A DNA stretch of 64,000 nucleotides from Ferirhizobium litorale. Its GTDB lineage: Bacteria > Pseudomonadota > Alphaproteobacteria > Rhizobiales > Rhizobiaceae. The DNA is taken from contig JALDYZ010000018.1 of the NCBI GenBank assembly GCA_030028905.1, positions 1-64,000 of the forward strand, given 5' to 3'. A model generated the notes under the pieces. That model ran no database searches and was not told the origin of the DNA. It saw nothing but the letters and a program-made list of their open reading frames with translations. Numbering within the stretch: the first letter of the stretch is position 1; each line of letters opens with the position of its first letter. The translations under genes were made by a program, and so were the position numbers. Positions 17,181 through 26,233 of the stretch are shown here, in pieces.

Positions 17181-17791
17181 GTCGCATCCTCGCCGTGATA
17201 TCGGGTCGAGATTCGAGTTCCGGGGTTCGGCGTACCTTGTCGCCATTGCGCGCCGAACGCGCCCGGTAGTTTTGACGATTATCAAGGTGTGAACAAGTGC
17301 CATGATCTTGGACTCCGCCGCCACGCCCTCGACCTTCTAAATGCGGGTGCCAATCTTCACATCCTCGAGACCTTTGAGTCCGGAATGGTGCTCGGACAGA
17401 GGAAACGTTGGGGGCGGAACTGCTTGAAATCGATGAAATCGCCGTCGCGGTTCGCGCGCTCGATAGCAGACGCTTTCAACTGGAAACACCCGGAGGCATG
17501 TATGCAGGAAAGCCGATGTTCACCGGAAAGCACTCGCAGCGGGAAATATCATCGGATGCCTCATCTTTTTGTTGGACGGCTGGCCGTTTCCGGTCGGGCA
17601 CTGTGTCGACGTATTCATTCAGCGAGAGGCGGGACATCGCGCGCTACGCGCAAAGATCAGGGCACCTACACCATAGTCCAGTTCAGGAGCACGGAGTGAG
17701 GCGCTACGGTTTAACCAGAACGGAGAAGTCATCGGAGCCGAAGGCGCTCCCATGCCTTCGTGACGATCGCAACCACATGAAGGAGCGACAG
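17181..17791. other. Intergenic region without a recognisable gene
   Basis: About 610 bases between the AraC regulator and a small ORF. Open frames run through it on the plus strand (17289-17699 and from 17408), but their translations resemble no family I know and have poor start contexts. It may contain decayed coding DNA. Confidence 0.35.
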
Positions 17792-17995
17792 ATGTTTTTC
17801 CTGAAGCAACCGACGATCGCCGGCGGCGACGACTCCGTTTCGCTCAGCATCAGCTTGCTGAACATGGTCTCCAGGCGCTCCTACACATTGAAATGCGAGC
17901 TTCGCCGCGACCAGCAGAAGGCCGTCAATGCCTTGCCATTCCGGGAACGGCTGGAATCGCTGCGCCGCTCGATCGAGAATGCCACCCGCCAATAG
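17792..17995 (+). CDS. Small hypothetical protein
   Basis: A 67-residue ORF starting MFFLKQPTIAGGDD, with AAGGAG spaced about 6 bases from the ATG at 17792, the best initiation context in the stretch. The C-terminal half is charged (RRDQQKAVNALPFRERLESLRRSI) and probably helical. No family is recognised. It stands alone between the AraC regulator and the convergent PfpI gene. Confidence 0.45.
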   Translation: MFFLKQPTIAGGDDSVSLSISLLNMVSRRSYTLKCELRRDQQKAVNALPFRERLESLRRSIENATRQ

Positions 17996-18115
17996 TCACA
18001 ATAGAAGCATACGCGGTAAGTCTTTACTTACGGGTATGCCGAACGACGCCGCAGCCACGGCACAAATCCTGTCAAAGATTGCTCTTGCCGTGGCATGCCT
18101 CGTGGATGCTCGCGC

Positions 18116-18709
18116 TCAGTTGTGGTGGATCTCGGTCTTCAACACTTTCAGGCATTCGCGAATGAAGGCTGCGAGTGCCGTCCAGCCCTTGGCCGATACC
18201 ATGGTGCCGTCGACAAGTGCTTCGGTCGGCGACAGATCGATGTAGGTGCCGCCGGCCAGTGTCACTTCCGGCTCGCAGGCGCCGAGGGCACCGACCTTCT
18301 TGCCGCGCACCACGCCATCGACGGCGATGAGGATCTGCACCCCGTGGCAGATGGTGAAGATCGGTTTCTGCTTTTCGTGGAAATGGCGGACGATCGCCTG
18401 AACGCGCTTGTCGGTGCGGATGTATTCCGGACCGCGGCCGCCGGCGCAATAGACGGCGTGGTATTGCTCGAGCTGCGCTTCCGCCTCGGAGAACGTCTTG
18501 TTGATGACGAAGTTGTGGCCGAGCTTCTCGGTGTAGGTCTGGTCGCCCTCGAAGTCGTGCAGCGAGGTCCTCAGTATGTCGCCGGCCTTCTTGTCGGGGC
18601 ATATGACATGGACCGTATGGCCGACGGCTTCCATCGCCTGCTGGAACACGAAGATCTCGTATTCCTCGGTGAAGTCGCCGGTCAGCATCAGGATTTTCTT
18701 GCCTGCCAT
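18116..18709 (-). CDS. DJ-1/PfpI family protein
   Basis: A 197-residue protein starting MAGKKILMLTGDFTEEYE, with the flavodoxin-like DJ-1/PfpI fold. The nucleophile elbow is FTICHGVQIL with the reactive Cys, preceded by the AGGRGPEYIR loop. Members are glyoxalases, deglycase-like enzymes, chaperones, amidases or isonitrile hydratases. It lies 53 bases downstream of the GntR regulator on the same strand and may be co-transcribed with it. In the context of alcohol and aldehyde dehydrogenases, a detoxification role is plausible but unproven. Confidence 0.82.
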   Translation of the reverse strand: MAGKKILMLTGDFTEEYEIFVFQQAMEAVGHTVHVICPDKKAGDILRTSLHDFEGDQTYTEKLGHNFVINKTFSEAEAQLEQYHAVYCAGGRGPEYIRTDKRVQAIVRHFHEKQKPIFTICHGVQILIAVDGVVRGKKVGALGACEPEVTLAGGTYIDLSPTEALVDGTMVSAKGWTALAAFIRECLKVLKTEIHHN

Positions 18710-18762
18710 CGTTTTTCCTCCTCGGATGGTTTGCGGCGGGCTCTCCCTCCCGCCGGCGTGGG

Positions 18763-19461
18763 CTAGGTCTCGGCGAAGGCCGGCAGCAGCCGGTCGCGTG
18801 AATGCTCGATGTGGACGCGCATCGCCTTTTCAGCGGCTTCCGGATCATGGGCGGAAAAGGCATCCAGCAGTGCCTGATGCTCGTCCAGGGCCTCCTCGGT
18901 CACCCTCCAGTGAAACATAAGGCGAAAGATATGGAAATGCGTGTGCTGGAAGCTCAGCATCTCGCGGATGAGCTGATTGCCGGCAAACGCCATGATGCGA
19001 TCGTGGAAGAGCGCGTCCTGCCTTGCGAAGGTCGAATAGTGGAGCCGCTCGTCGGTATCCGTCCGACGCGCCATCACCCCGGCCGCCTCGCGCAGGGCCG
19101 CAAGCTTCTCGTCGTCCATCGCCGCCGCCGCCTTGGCCGCCGCCGCAGGTTCGAGCAGCAGACGAAGCTCGTAGAGTTCATCGAAGCGGCGGCGCGTGAT
19201 CTGGGGGGCCGCGTGGTAGCCCACCAGATGCTGCTTGACGACCAGCCCTTCGCCTTCCAGCCGGCCGAGCGCCTCGCGGATCGGTGTCTGGGAGACGTTG
19301 AATTCCTTCACCAGGTTGTCGACGGTGATGCGCGCGCCCGGCGCGATCTTCAGCGCCATCAGTTGACCGAAGATCGCCTCATAGACGTCCTCGACCAGCC
19401 CGTTGGAACGGCGGATCGCCGTGCTGCCCTGGTCCGTGGTCGTTACTTTCGTCGATGCCAT
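18763..19461 (-). CDS. GntR-family regulator, FadR/FCD type
   Basis: A 232-residue regulator. The winged helix reads LVKEFNVSQTPIREALGRLEGEGLV at about residues 45-70. It is followed by an all-helical FCD ligand domain with metal-ligand-type residues in EAAGVMARRTDTDERLHYSTFARQDALFHDRI and a late HIEHSRDR. It is divergent from the Fe-ADH operon across 132 bases that contain a perfect palindrome, so it most probably controls that operon. Confidence 0.88.
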   Translation of the reverse strand: MASTKVTTTDQGSTAIRRSNGLVEDVYEAIFGQLMALKIAPGARITVDNLVKEFNVSQTPIREALGRLEGEGLVVKQHLVGYHAAPQITRRRFDELYELRLLLEPAAAAKAAAAMDDEKLAALREAAGVMARRTDTDERLHYSTFARQDALFHDRIMAFAGNQLIREMLSFQHTHFHIFRLMFHWRVTEEALDEHQALLDAFSAHDPEAAEKAMRVHIEHSRDRLLPAFAET

Positions 19462-19529
19462 ATGCTGCCGTCTTTTGCCTCTTGACAGGTTCAATCGCTA
19501 TCACGATGCTGCGAGCAACGCAATACTAT

Positions 19530-19541
19530 ATCCTATAGGAT
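19530..19541. promoter_or_regulatory. Palindrome ATCCTATAGGAT, candidate GntR operator
   Basis: A perfect 12-bp inverted repeat set in AT-rich flanks (TAT before, TTA after). It lies between the FadR-type regulator and the Fe-ADH gene, 53 bases before the ADH start. Short AT-centred palindromes of this size are typical FCD-regulator sites. The AT-rich composition contrasts sharply with the surroundings and probably overlaps a promoter. Confidence 0.6.
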
Positions 19542-19593
19542 TTAATGCACGAAAGAACGATCGAGTTTCACCCACTCTTTGAAGGATATTGGA

Positions 19594-20820
19594 ATGACGC
19601 TTTTTGGAGCGCTTCGCTTGCCACGCGAAATCCTGTTTGGAAGAGGCCAGCGCCACGCGTTGCCAAGCGTCGCACGCAGACATGGCAGCAGGGCATTGAT
19701 CTGCACCGACGAGCGATTTGCCGCTACGAAAGCGTTTGTCGGCATGGTGGATGCCTTGAAAGCCGCGGGGATCACGGTTTTTGTCCATGACCGCACCTTG
19801 CCGGACGTGCCGCGCGACACGGTCGCCGTCTGCTCCGGGGAGGCGCGGGATTTTCGCCCTGACATGGTGATCGGCATCGGTGGCGGCAGTTGCCTCGACA
19901 TGGCGAAATGCACCGCCCTTCTGCTTGCCCACGGCGGCGCGCTTCAGGACTATTACGGCGAATACAAGGTTCCCGGACCCGCCCTGCCGGTCATCGCCGT
20001 GCCGACGACCGCCGGCACCGGATCGGAAGTGACGCCGGTGGCGGTGATTTCCGATCCAGACCGGACGCTCAAGGTCGGGATTTCCAGCCCGTACCTGATC
20101 GCTACCGCCGCCATCTGCGATCCGGAACTGACGATCAGTTGCCCACCGGGTCTGACGGCGATTGCCGGTGCCGATGCCCTGACGCACGCTATCGAAGCCT
20201 ATTCGGCGGTGCGCCGGGAGGGCGACCATGCGCTGCCGCAGCAGCACGTCTTCATCGGCAAGAGTGCGCTGACCGACCACTTCGCCTTGCTGGCGGTCAG
20301 GCTGCTCGGGCGCAGCCTCGAAAGGGCCTACGTCGACGGCTCCGACGAGGAGGCGCGTGCCGACGTGATGATGGGGGCGCTGGCGGCCGGTTGCGCCTTC
20401 GGGACCGCCGGTACGGCGGCGGCCCATGCGGTCCAGTATCCGGTCGGCGCTCTCACCTACACCGCGCACGGGCTCGGGGTGGCGACCATGCTGCCGTATG
20501 TGATGACCTACAACCGCTCGGTCGCATCCCGGGAAATCGCCGAGATCGGCACCGCGCTCGGCCTTGAGCGAAACGCGCAGGGCGTCGAGGCAATGGCGGA
20601 AGCCACTATCGAGGAGATCCGCCGGCTCTTTTCCGCAATCGGAATTGCGCCAACGCTGGCCGGTCTCGGCCTGTCTTCTGACAGGCTCGACTGGGTCGCC
20701 GAGCAGGCGCTGGGTATCGACCGGCTGATCAAGAACAATCCCCGCAGCTTCGACCTCCCGGCCATGAAGCGCCTCGTGCAGGCCGCTCATGCCGGCGATC
20801 TTGCCGCCGCAGCCATGTAA
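19594..20820 (+). CDS. Iron-containing alcohol dehydrogenase
   Basis: A 408-residue group III dehydrogenase. The nucleotide site is GIGGGSCLDMAK, followed by PTTAGTGSEVT. The metal site includes the Asp and His of AGADALTHAIE and later His residues (AAAHAVQYPVG, TAHGLGVA). The family includes maleylacetate reductases, 1,3-propanediol and hydroxyacid-oxoacid transhydrogenases. The ATG at 19594 with GAAGGA upstream is preferred to the TTG at 19579. It is the first gene of an operon with ALDH, hydrolase and SDR genes, implying oxidation of an alcohol through aldehyde to acid. Confidence 0.87.
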   Translation: MTLFGALRLPREILFGRGQRHALPSVARRHGSRALICTDERFAATKAFVGMVDALKAAGITVFVHDRTLPDVPRDTVAVCSGEARDFRPDMVIGIGGGSCLDMAKCTALLLAHGGALQDYYGEYKVPGPALPVIAVPTTAGTGSEVTPVAVISDPDRTLKVGISSPYLIATAAICDPELTISCPPGLTAIAGADALTHAIEAYSAVRREGDHALPQQHVFIGKSALTDHFALLAVRLLGRSLERAYVDGSDEEARADVMMGALAAGCAFGTAGTAAAHAVQYPVGALTYTAHGLGVATMLPYVMTYNRSVASREIAEIGTALGLERNAQGVEAMAEATIEEIRRLFSAIGIAPTLAGLGLSSDRLDWVAEQALGIDRLIKNNPRSFDLPAMKRLVQAAHAGDLAAAAM

Positions 20821-20838
20821 TTATTCTGGAGCGAACCG

Positions 20839-22326
20839 ATGAATGCCTCTCAGCATCTTCTTCAGCCGGACGACGACGCACCCGGATTTCGTCCGTTTTC
20901 GCACGGTCTCTATATCGACGGCGAGTGGCTGCCGTCCCGGGATGGACGACGGATCGACGTCGTCAATCCGTCTACCGGCGCCCTCATAGCCGCGGTGCCC
21001 GACGCAACGATCGAGGATGCGCTCACCGCAGTCGATGTGGCCGCGAGGGCAGCGCAAGGCTGGCGTCAGACACCGCCGCGCAAGCGCTCGGAAATCTTGC
21101 GGCGTTGCTTCGAGCTGATGATCGAGCGGTCTGAGACGCTTGCCACCTTGATCTCGCTCGAAAACGGCAAGGCGCTGCGCGATGCGCGCGGGGAGGTAGC
21201 TTATGCCGCCGAGTTCTTCCGCTGGAACGCCGAGGAAGCAGTGCGCATCACCGGCGAGTTCGGCATTGCGCCCGCCGGCACCAATCGCATCGTCGTCGAC
21301 TACCAGCCGATCGGCATCTGCGTGCTGATCACGCCGTGGAACTTTCCGGCCGCCATGGCGACCCGCAAGATCGCCCCGGCGCTCGCCGCCGGATGCACGG
21401 TGATCCTGAAACCCGCAAGCGAGACGCCGCTGACCGCCTTTGCGCTCGCGGCGCTCTACGAGGAAGCCGGAGTTCCGCCGGGCGTCGTCAACGTGCTGAC
21501 GACGTCGAACCCGGGTGCCGTCACCGCCGCCATGCTCGCTGATCCGCGGGTGCGCAAGCTCTCCTTCACCGGCTCGACCCCAGTCGGTCGCACGCTCCTG
21601 GCGGAGGCGGCGAGACACGTCATTTCGTCTTCGATGGAACTCGGCGGCAACGCGCCGTTCGTCGTCTTCGACGATGCCGATCTGGAAGCCACACTCGATG
21701 GCATCATGGTGGCCAAGATGCGAAATGCCGGCGAGGCCTGTACCGCCGCCAACCGCATCTATGTCCAGTCTGGGATCCACGATGCGTTTGCCGAGGGCCT
21801 GACCCGACGCATGGCAGCGCTCAAGGTCGGCGCGGGAACGGACGCCGGGACCGAATGCGGACCGATGATTACCCGCAAGGCGGTCGACAAGATCGATCGT
21901 CTGGTCAGGGATGCGGTAGGTCGCGGCGCACGCCTTCTCTGCGGCGGCTCGGCGGCCGAAGGCCCCGGCTTCTTCTATCCGCCGACGGTATTGTCCGACG
22001 TACCGGCGGATGCGGAGATGGCGCATGAGGAAATATTCGGCCCCGTCGCGCCGCTCTATCGCTTCGAAAGCGAGGGCGAAGCCATCGCCCGGGCCAACGA
22101 CACAGAGTACGGGCTTGCGGCCTACATCTATACCGGCGATCTTGGCCGCGGCATGCGGGTCGCATCGAAGATTGAGGCCGGCATGATCGCGCTCAACCGC
22201 GGTCTCGTTTCGGATCCGGCAGCGCCCTTCGGCGGCGTCAAGCAGAGCGGACTCGGCCGGGAAGGCGGCCAGCACCACGGCATAGCGGAGTTCATGGAGG
22301 CGAAGTACATCGCTGTCAGCATGTAG
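20839..22326 (+). CDS. NAD(P)-dependent aldehyde dehydrogenase (succinate-semialdehyde dehydrogenase-like)
   Basis: A 495-residue ALDH of the GabD type. It has [10 protein letters not shown] for cofactor positioning, KPASETPL, the general-base Glu in MELGGNAP, the nucleophile Cys in GEACTAANR and the late EIFGPVAPL. It starts 18 bases after the Fe-ADH. The GabD-like sequence favours a semialdehyde substrate such as succinate or glutarate semialdehyde, but the subfamily is broad. Confidence 0.88.
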   Translation: MNASQHLLQPDDDAPGFRPFSHGLYIDGEWLPSRDGRRIDVVNPSTGALIAAVPDATIEDALTAVDVAARAAQGWRQTPPRKRSEILRRCFELMIERSETLATLISLENGKALRDARGEVAYAAEFFRWNAEEAVRITGEFGIAPAGTNRIVVDYQPIGICVLITPWNFPAAMATRKIAPALAAGCTVILKPASETPLTAFALAALYEEAGVPPGVVNVLTTSNPGAVTAAMLADPRVRKLSFTGSTPVGRTLLAEAARHVISSSMELGGNAPFVVFDDADLEATLDGIMVAKMRNAGEACTAANRIYVQSGIHDAFAEGLTRRMAALKVGAGTDAGTECGPMITRKAVDKIDRLVRDAVGRGARLLCGGSAAEGPGFFYPPTVLSDVPADAEMAHEEIFGPVAPLYRFESEGEAIARANDTEYGLAAYIYTGDLGRGMRVASKIEAGMIALNRGLVSDPAAPFGGVKQSGLGREGGQHHGIAEFMEAKYIAVSM

Positions 22327-22330
22327 GAGG

Positions 22331-23164
22331 ATGACCGTGGTTTCCGATCTGTTCCGCATTCGCGACCACGTGGCAGATTTCGATGACATCGTGCGCGATA
22401 TCGTGGCACGCAGCGAAGCCACACGCGCGAAACTGCCGATGGTCGCTGATGTCGCCTATGGGTCCGACCCGACTGAAACCGTCGATCTCTTCTTTCCGCG
22501 CCAACGCAAGGCGCGCATGCCCGTCCACATGTTTATCCATGGCGGCTACTGGCGGATGTTTTCCAAGCGGGACTATTCCTGCATCGCCGAAACCGTCACC
22601 CAGGCCGGGGCGATTGCCGTCATCGTCGACTATGCGCTCATGCCTTCCGTGCGGATGGCTGCGCTCGTCGAGCAGGTCCGCCGCGCCAAGCACTGGGTCC
22701 TCGATCACATAGCGGAGCATGGCGGCGATCCTGCGCAACTCTCGGTCAGCGGTCACTCCGCCGGCGCACACCTCGCAACATTCCTGTTCAACGAAGGAGA
22801 CGCGCCATCGGGCGTTCGGGCGGCGCTGCTTCTCGGCGGCCTGTATGCGCTCAAGCCGCTTCAGGCGTCCTTCCTGCGCGACGAGATCGCCATCACCGAC
22901 CAGGAAGTCGCCGACTTTTCGCCGATGACACACCGGCACGATCCGTCGACGAATGTCGATCTCTTGGTCGGCGCCGACGAGACCATGCCGTTTCATCGCC
23001 AGGCGGACGAATTTGCCGTCGTCCTGCGGCAGCAAGGACTTTGGGTGGCGCGCACCGACCTGTCCGAGCGAAATCACATGAACAGCGTCAGGGACCTCGG
23101 CATTTTCGATTCAGAAGCCGGCGAATGCCTGACCACGGCGATCCACGGCAGCGCATCGAACTAG
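22331..23164 (+). CDS. Alpha/beta hydrolase (kynurenine-formamidase/esterase-like)
   Basis: A 277-residue alpha/beta hydrolase. The oxyanion motif is HGGYW (FIHGGYWRMF) and the nucleophile elbow is SGHSAGAHLA. A late acid and His occur in LLVGADE and ERNHMNS. HGGYW with GHSAGAH is the pattern of bacterial formamidases and esterases of the HSL-related group. It starts 4 bases after the ALDH stop and is translationally close-coupled. It probably hydrolyses an ester or amide that feeds the operon's dehydrogenases. Confidence 0.82.
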   Translation: MTVVSDLFRIRDHVADFDDIVRDIVARSEATRAKLPMVADVAYGSDPTETVDLFFPRQRKARMPVHMFIHGGYWRMFSKRDYSCIAETVTQAGAIAVIVDYALMPSVRMAALVEQVRRAKHWVLDHIAEHGGDPAQLSVSGHSAGAHLATFLFNEGDAPSGVRAALLLGGLYALKPLQASFLRDEIAITDQEVADFSPMTHRHDPSTNVDLLVGADETMPFHRQADEFAVVLRQQGLWVARTDLSERNHMNSVRDLGIFDSEAGECLTTAIHGSASN

Positions 23165-23248
23165 CCGCGAACGGTCAAAAGGTGCAGGCGCCCACATTTC
23201 TGCTATGGTCCGGAGACATCATGCCGATCACCATAGAGGGGGCTTGCC

Positions 23249-24028
23249 ATGGGAAACGAGCTGAAGCACGCACCGGATTTCAGCCTTGCGGGAAAGGTCA
23301 CCTTCGTCACCGGCGCCTCGCGCGGTATCGGCCGCGCCTGCGCGCTCGCCTGCGCTGCCGCCGGCTCGGACATCGTTCTCGGTCTGCGTGACATCGAGGC
23401 GGCTTCCGCTCTGATTGCCGAAATCGGGGAAATGGGCAGGAAGGTTGTGCCCGTAAGGCTCGACCTTTTCAGGCGGGCGGAAATCGCTCAGACGGTCGCA
23501 GAGGCCGTGGCGGCGTTCGGGCGGATCGATGTGCTGGTGAACAACGTCGGCATTGCGCCGGGCAATCTGGCGGAAGATGTCGTCGAGGCCGATCTCGACG
23601 CGACCGTCGACGTCAACATCAAGGGTACTTTCCTGGTGACGCAGGCAGTCGGCCGGCAGATGATCAACCAGAAATCCGGCCGCATCATCAGCATCAGTTC
23701 GCAGGCCGGCACGAATGCGCTGCGCGGTGAGGCGGTCTACTGCATGAGCAAGGCGGCCATCAATCATCTGTCGCGATGCCTGGCCGCCGAATGGGCTCGC
23801 CATGGCATCACCGTCAATACGGTTGCCCCGACCTTCATCTGGACCGACGGAACGAAGCCGGCGCTTGCCGACAAGACCTTCTACGAACACACGGTCGGGC
23901 ACATACCGCTCGGCCGCATTGGCGATACCGATGACGTGGTCGGCGCGGTGGTCTTCCTGGCCTCGCCCGCCGCATCGCTGATCACCGGGCTGAACCTGCT
24001 TGTGGACGGGGGGTGGTCGGTAGCGTAG
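23249..24028 (+). CDS. Short-chain dehydrogenase/reductase (SDR)
   Basis: A 259-residue classical SDR: TGASRGIG cofactor motif, NNVG (NNVGIAPGN), catalytic Ser in ISISSQAG, YCMSK with Tyr and Lys, and the C-terminal LVDGGWSVA. The Asp-lacking second strand (LGLRDIE) leaves cofactor preference open. It is the last gene of the Fe-ADH operon. Confidence 0.87.
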   Translation: MGNELKHAPDFSLAGKVTFVTGASRGIGRACALACAAAGSDIVLGLRDIEAASALIAEIGEMGRKVVPVRLDLFRRAEIAQTVAEAVAAFGRIDVLVNNVGIAPGNLAEDVVEADLDATVDVNIKGTFLVTQAVGRQMINQKSGRIISISSQAGTNALRGEAVYCMSKAAINHLSRCLAAEWARHGITVNTVAPTFIWTDGTKPALADKTFYEHTVGHIPLGRIGDTDDVVGAVVFLASPAASLITGLNLLVDGGWSVA

Positions 24029-24067
24029 CGCGCCGGCCCACGGGTCGCGGCGCATCGGCGGCCCACC

Positions 24068-25102
24068 TCAACTGGAGCGCGGCGATGACCAGGCGTGCCA
24101 GTCCTGCTCGCTACCGTGGAAGACGTTGAGATCGATCTTGCCCTTGACGCCGTGCGAGAGCCCCGAACCCGAATACTGCCAGAAGATCCACTTGCGTCCC
24201 GGATAGACCTTGGAGGGATGGGCGGCCACGGCGCGCAGCCAGAACGGATGGTTGGGGAACTCACCCCTCAGGTTGTCGCGATAGAAGTCCGGGGCCGTGT
24301 AGATGACCGGCCGTTGCCCGTAGTGGCGCTCCAGCTTGTCCATGAAGACCTGCATCTTTTCCAGCACATTGGCGCGCGACACCCGCCGCTTGCAGCTCGA
24401 TTCACCGTTGTATTCGACATCGATCACCGGCGGCAGCGCATCGGGATCGCGCGGAACATTGCGGATGAACCAGTCGGCCTGTTCGCCGGCGGTGCGGCAC
24501 CAGTAGAAGAAGTGATAGGCGCCGCGCTTCAGCCCGGCCTCCTTGGCGCGGCGCCAGTTTGTCTTGAACATCGGATCGAGGTGGTCGCCGCCATCGGTCG
24601 CCTTGATGTAGGCGAAATTGGCGCCCTGCGTCCTCAGCCTTGCCCAGTCGATCTCGCCCTGCCAGCGCGAGACGTCGACGCCGTGGACCGCGTATTTGCG
24701 TGGCGATACCTTGCCGAAGTTGATCGGCTTGGCATCGCGGAACTTGTGGCTGTAGATCTTCCGTCGCGGCCCGGGTGTTGCCATGATCTCCGGTTCGGCT
24801 GGTGCCAGTTCGGCAAGCGGCCGTTCCATGGGGACCGGCATGCCGGCAGTGACGGCTACCGGCGCGAAAGCCTCCGGTTGCGGGACGGGGCCGGCCCAGG
24901 CCAACACCTCCTGCGGCGGATCAGGCTGGACGGGCGTGGTCTCGCCAATCGAAGCTGCCGGTACCGGTCCGGGTGATCGCGTCACGGAACTTGTTGTCTC
25001 GGCCGACGGTATGCCGGCGACCAGCCGATCCGGCGAGCCGGACGTGCAACCGGTGAATGCAAGACAGGCAGACAGGATGGCTGGCAATACCGAAAAACGC
25101 AT
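24068..25102 (-). CDS. GH25-family lysozyme-like lipoprotein
   Basis: A 344-residue protein with a lipoprotein signal (MRFSVLPAILSACLAFTGCTS, lipobox Cys about residue 19), a Pro/Ala-rich linker of about 80 residues, and a glycoside hydrolase 25 domain. The domain has the conserved Asp in GVDVSRWQGEIDW, KATDGG, GAYHFF and the acidic pair in PPVIDVEYNG. It should act on peptidoglycan from a lipid anchor, for remodelling rather than defence. The start at 25102 gives the canonical signal; the longer ORF start is seven codons upstream. It is convergent with the SDR gene. Confidence 0.87.
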   Translation of the reverse strand: MRFSVLPAILSACLAFTGCTSGSPDRLVAGIPSAETTSSVTRSPGPVPAASIGETTPVQPDPPQEVLAWAGPVPQPEAFAPVAVTAGMPVPMERPLAELAPAEPEIMATPGPRRKIYSHKFRDAKPINFGKVSPRKYAVHGVDVSRWQGEIDWARLRTQGANFAYIKATDGGDHLDPMFKTNWRRAKEAGLKRGAYHFFYWCRTAGEQADWFIRNVPRDPDALPPVIDVEYNGESSCKRRVSRANVLEKMQVFMDKLERHYGQRPVIYTAPDFYRDNLRGEFPNHPFWLRAVAAHPSKVYPGRKWIFWQYSGSGLSHGVKGKIDLNVFHGSEQDWHAWSSPRSS

Positions 25103-25258
25103 GAGAACCCGCACACAAAACAACTTTAGACGGCAAGCCCCTCGCCGTCGGTGACCCGTCGAAAAACAAAGACTAACGAGGAATTACCAAAAAAGGCTGA
25201 ATCCAATCTTTACGACGAGGACACTTGCGGGCGGGTCAGCTGATTTTCGCGAGTTGGA

Positions 25259-25289
25259 GGTACTGCCCCGGCGAATGCGGGGCAGTACC
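25259..25289 (-). terminator. Strong hairpin downstream of the secreted hydrolase gene
   Basis: GGTACTGCCCCG and CGGGGCAGTACC form a perfect 12-bp stem with a 7-base loop, beginning 5 bases after the hydrolase stop on the minus strand. There is no T-tract. It probably defines the mRNA 3' end. Confidence 0.6.
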
Positions 25290-25293
25290 CTGG

Positions 25294-26055
25294 TCACTTG
25301 GAAAGCGATGTTGCAGCGTCCTCGATCAGTCCGGCGACGGCGTCCGGCTGCGCCATGAACACGGCGTGGCTGCCCTTGATTTCGACCGTCGTGCTACCGG
25401 CGCGTTCGGCCATCGACCGCATCAGCTCCGGGTGGATGGCCCGGTCGTCGGTGGGGACAAGGGCCCAGCTTCTCTTGCTCTTCCAGGCGGGATTCTTAAT
25501 TTTCGTCTCGAATGCTGCCTTGGACGGCAAGACCTGGGAACTGGCCATGAACCTGGCATCGGCGGCCGGCACATCCGCAGCGAAATCGGCCGCAAACACC
25601 TGTGGGTCGAGGTAGAGGAAACCGTCGCCGGTGGCCTTGATGCCGGTTGTGGCGGGCGGTGTCCTGCCGGCGAGGTCGAGCAGGTTTTCGCCCTCATCCG
25701 GCTGGAAGGCAGCGACATAGACCAGGCCCGCGACGTTCTCCCTCGAGCCGGCCTGCGTGACCACCATTCCGCCATAGCTGTGCGCGACGAGCACCGACGG
25801 GCCGTCCTGCAGATCGAGGATGCGGTGCGTGGCACTCACATCGTCCTCGAGCGATGCCATCGGCGGCTGGACGATGGTGACGTTGTATCCCTTGTCCTCG
25901 AGGAGGTCGTGGACCTTGCGCCATCCGGATCCGTCGGCGAGAGCGCCGTGAACGATGACGACGTTCTTGACCGGGTCGGCGTGGGCCGGCATCTGGGCGG
26001 CCAGGGCGAGGAGAGCGCCACCGGCCAATGTGAGCGAAAGTTGTTTCAGTCGCAT
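25294..26055 (-). CDS. Secreted alpha/beta hydrolase
   Basis: A 253-residue protein with a Sec signal peptide (LTLAGGALLALAAQMPAHA) and an alpha/beta hydrolase domain: VIVHGALADGSGW for the oxyanion hole, nucleophile in VAHSYGGMV, a late Asp in VPTDDRAIHPE and His in KGSHAVFM. It resembles the salicylate-esterase/hydroxynitrile-lyase-like hydrolases common in rhizobia. The substrate is unknown. Confidence 0.82.
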   Translation of the reverse strand: MRLKQLSLTLAGGALLALAAQMPAHADPVKNVVIVHGALADGSGWRKVHDLLEDKGYNVTIVQPPMASLEDDVSATHRILDLQDGPSVLVAHSYGGMVVTQAGSRENVAGLVYVAAFQPDEGENLLDLAGRTPPATTGIKATGDGFLYLDPQVFAADFAADVPAADARFMASSQVLPSKAAFETKIKNPAWKSKRSWALVPTDDRAIHPELMRSMAERAGSTTVEIKGSHAVFMAQPDAVAGLIEDAATSLSK

Positions 26056-26233
26056 GTTGTGTTTCCTTCGGTTTGCCTTCCAGCTTGGAGTCCTGTTCCC
26101 GGTGGCTTCTTTTCCCGAATGGCGTGAAGCTTCTTGATGTCATGGCCCGCGTAGCGCGCGCGGGATCGTCGAGGACACAGGTGCCCGGCACGGGCTGTTG
26201 CCAGCCCGTCAGAGCGTCCGGATCCGTTTAAGG

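Noticed and set aside
17289..17699. Possible gene between AraC and the small ORF
   Set aside because: No ribosome site and no familiar translation; an overlapping frame from 17408 is equally open.
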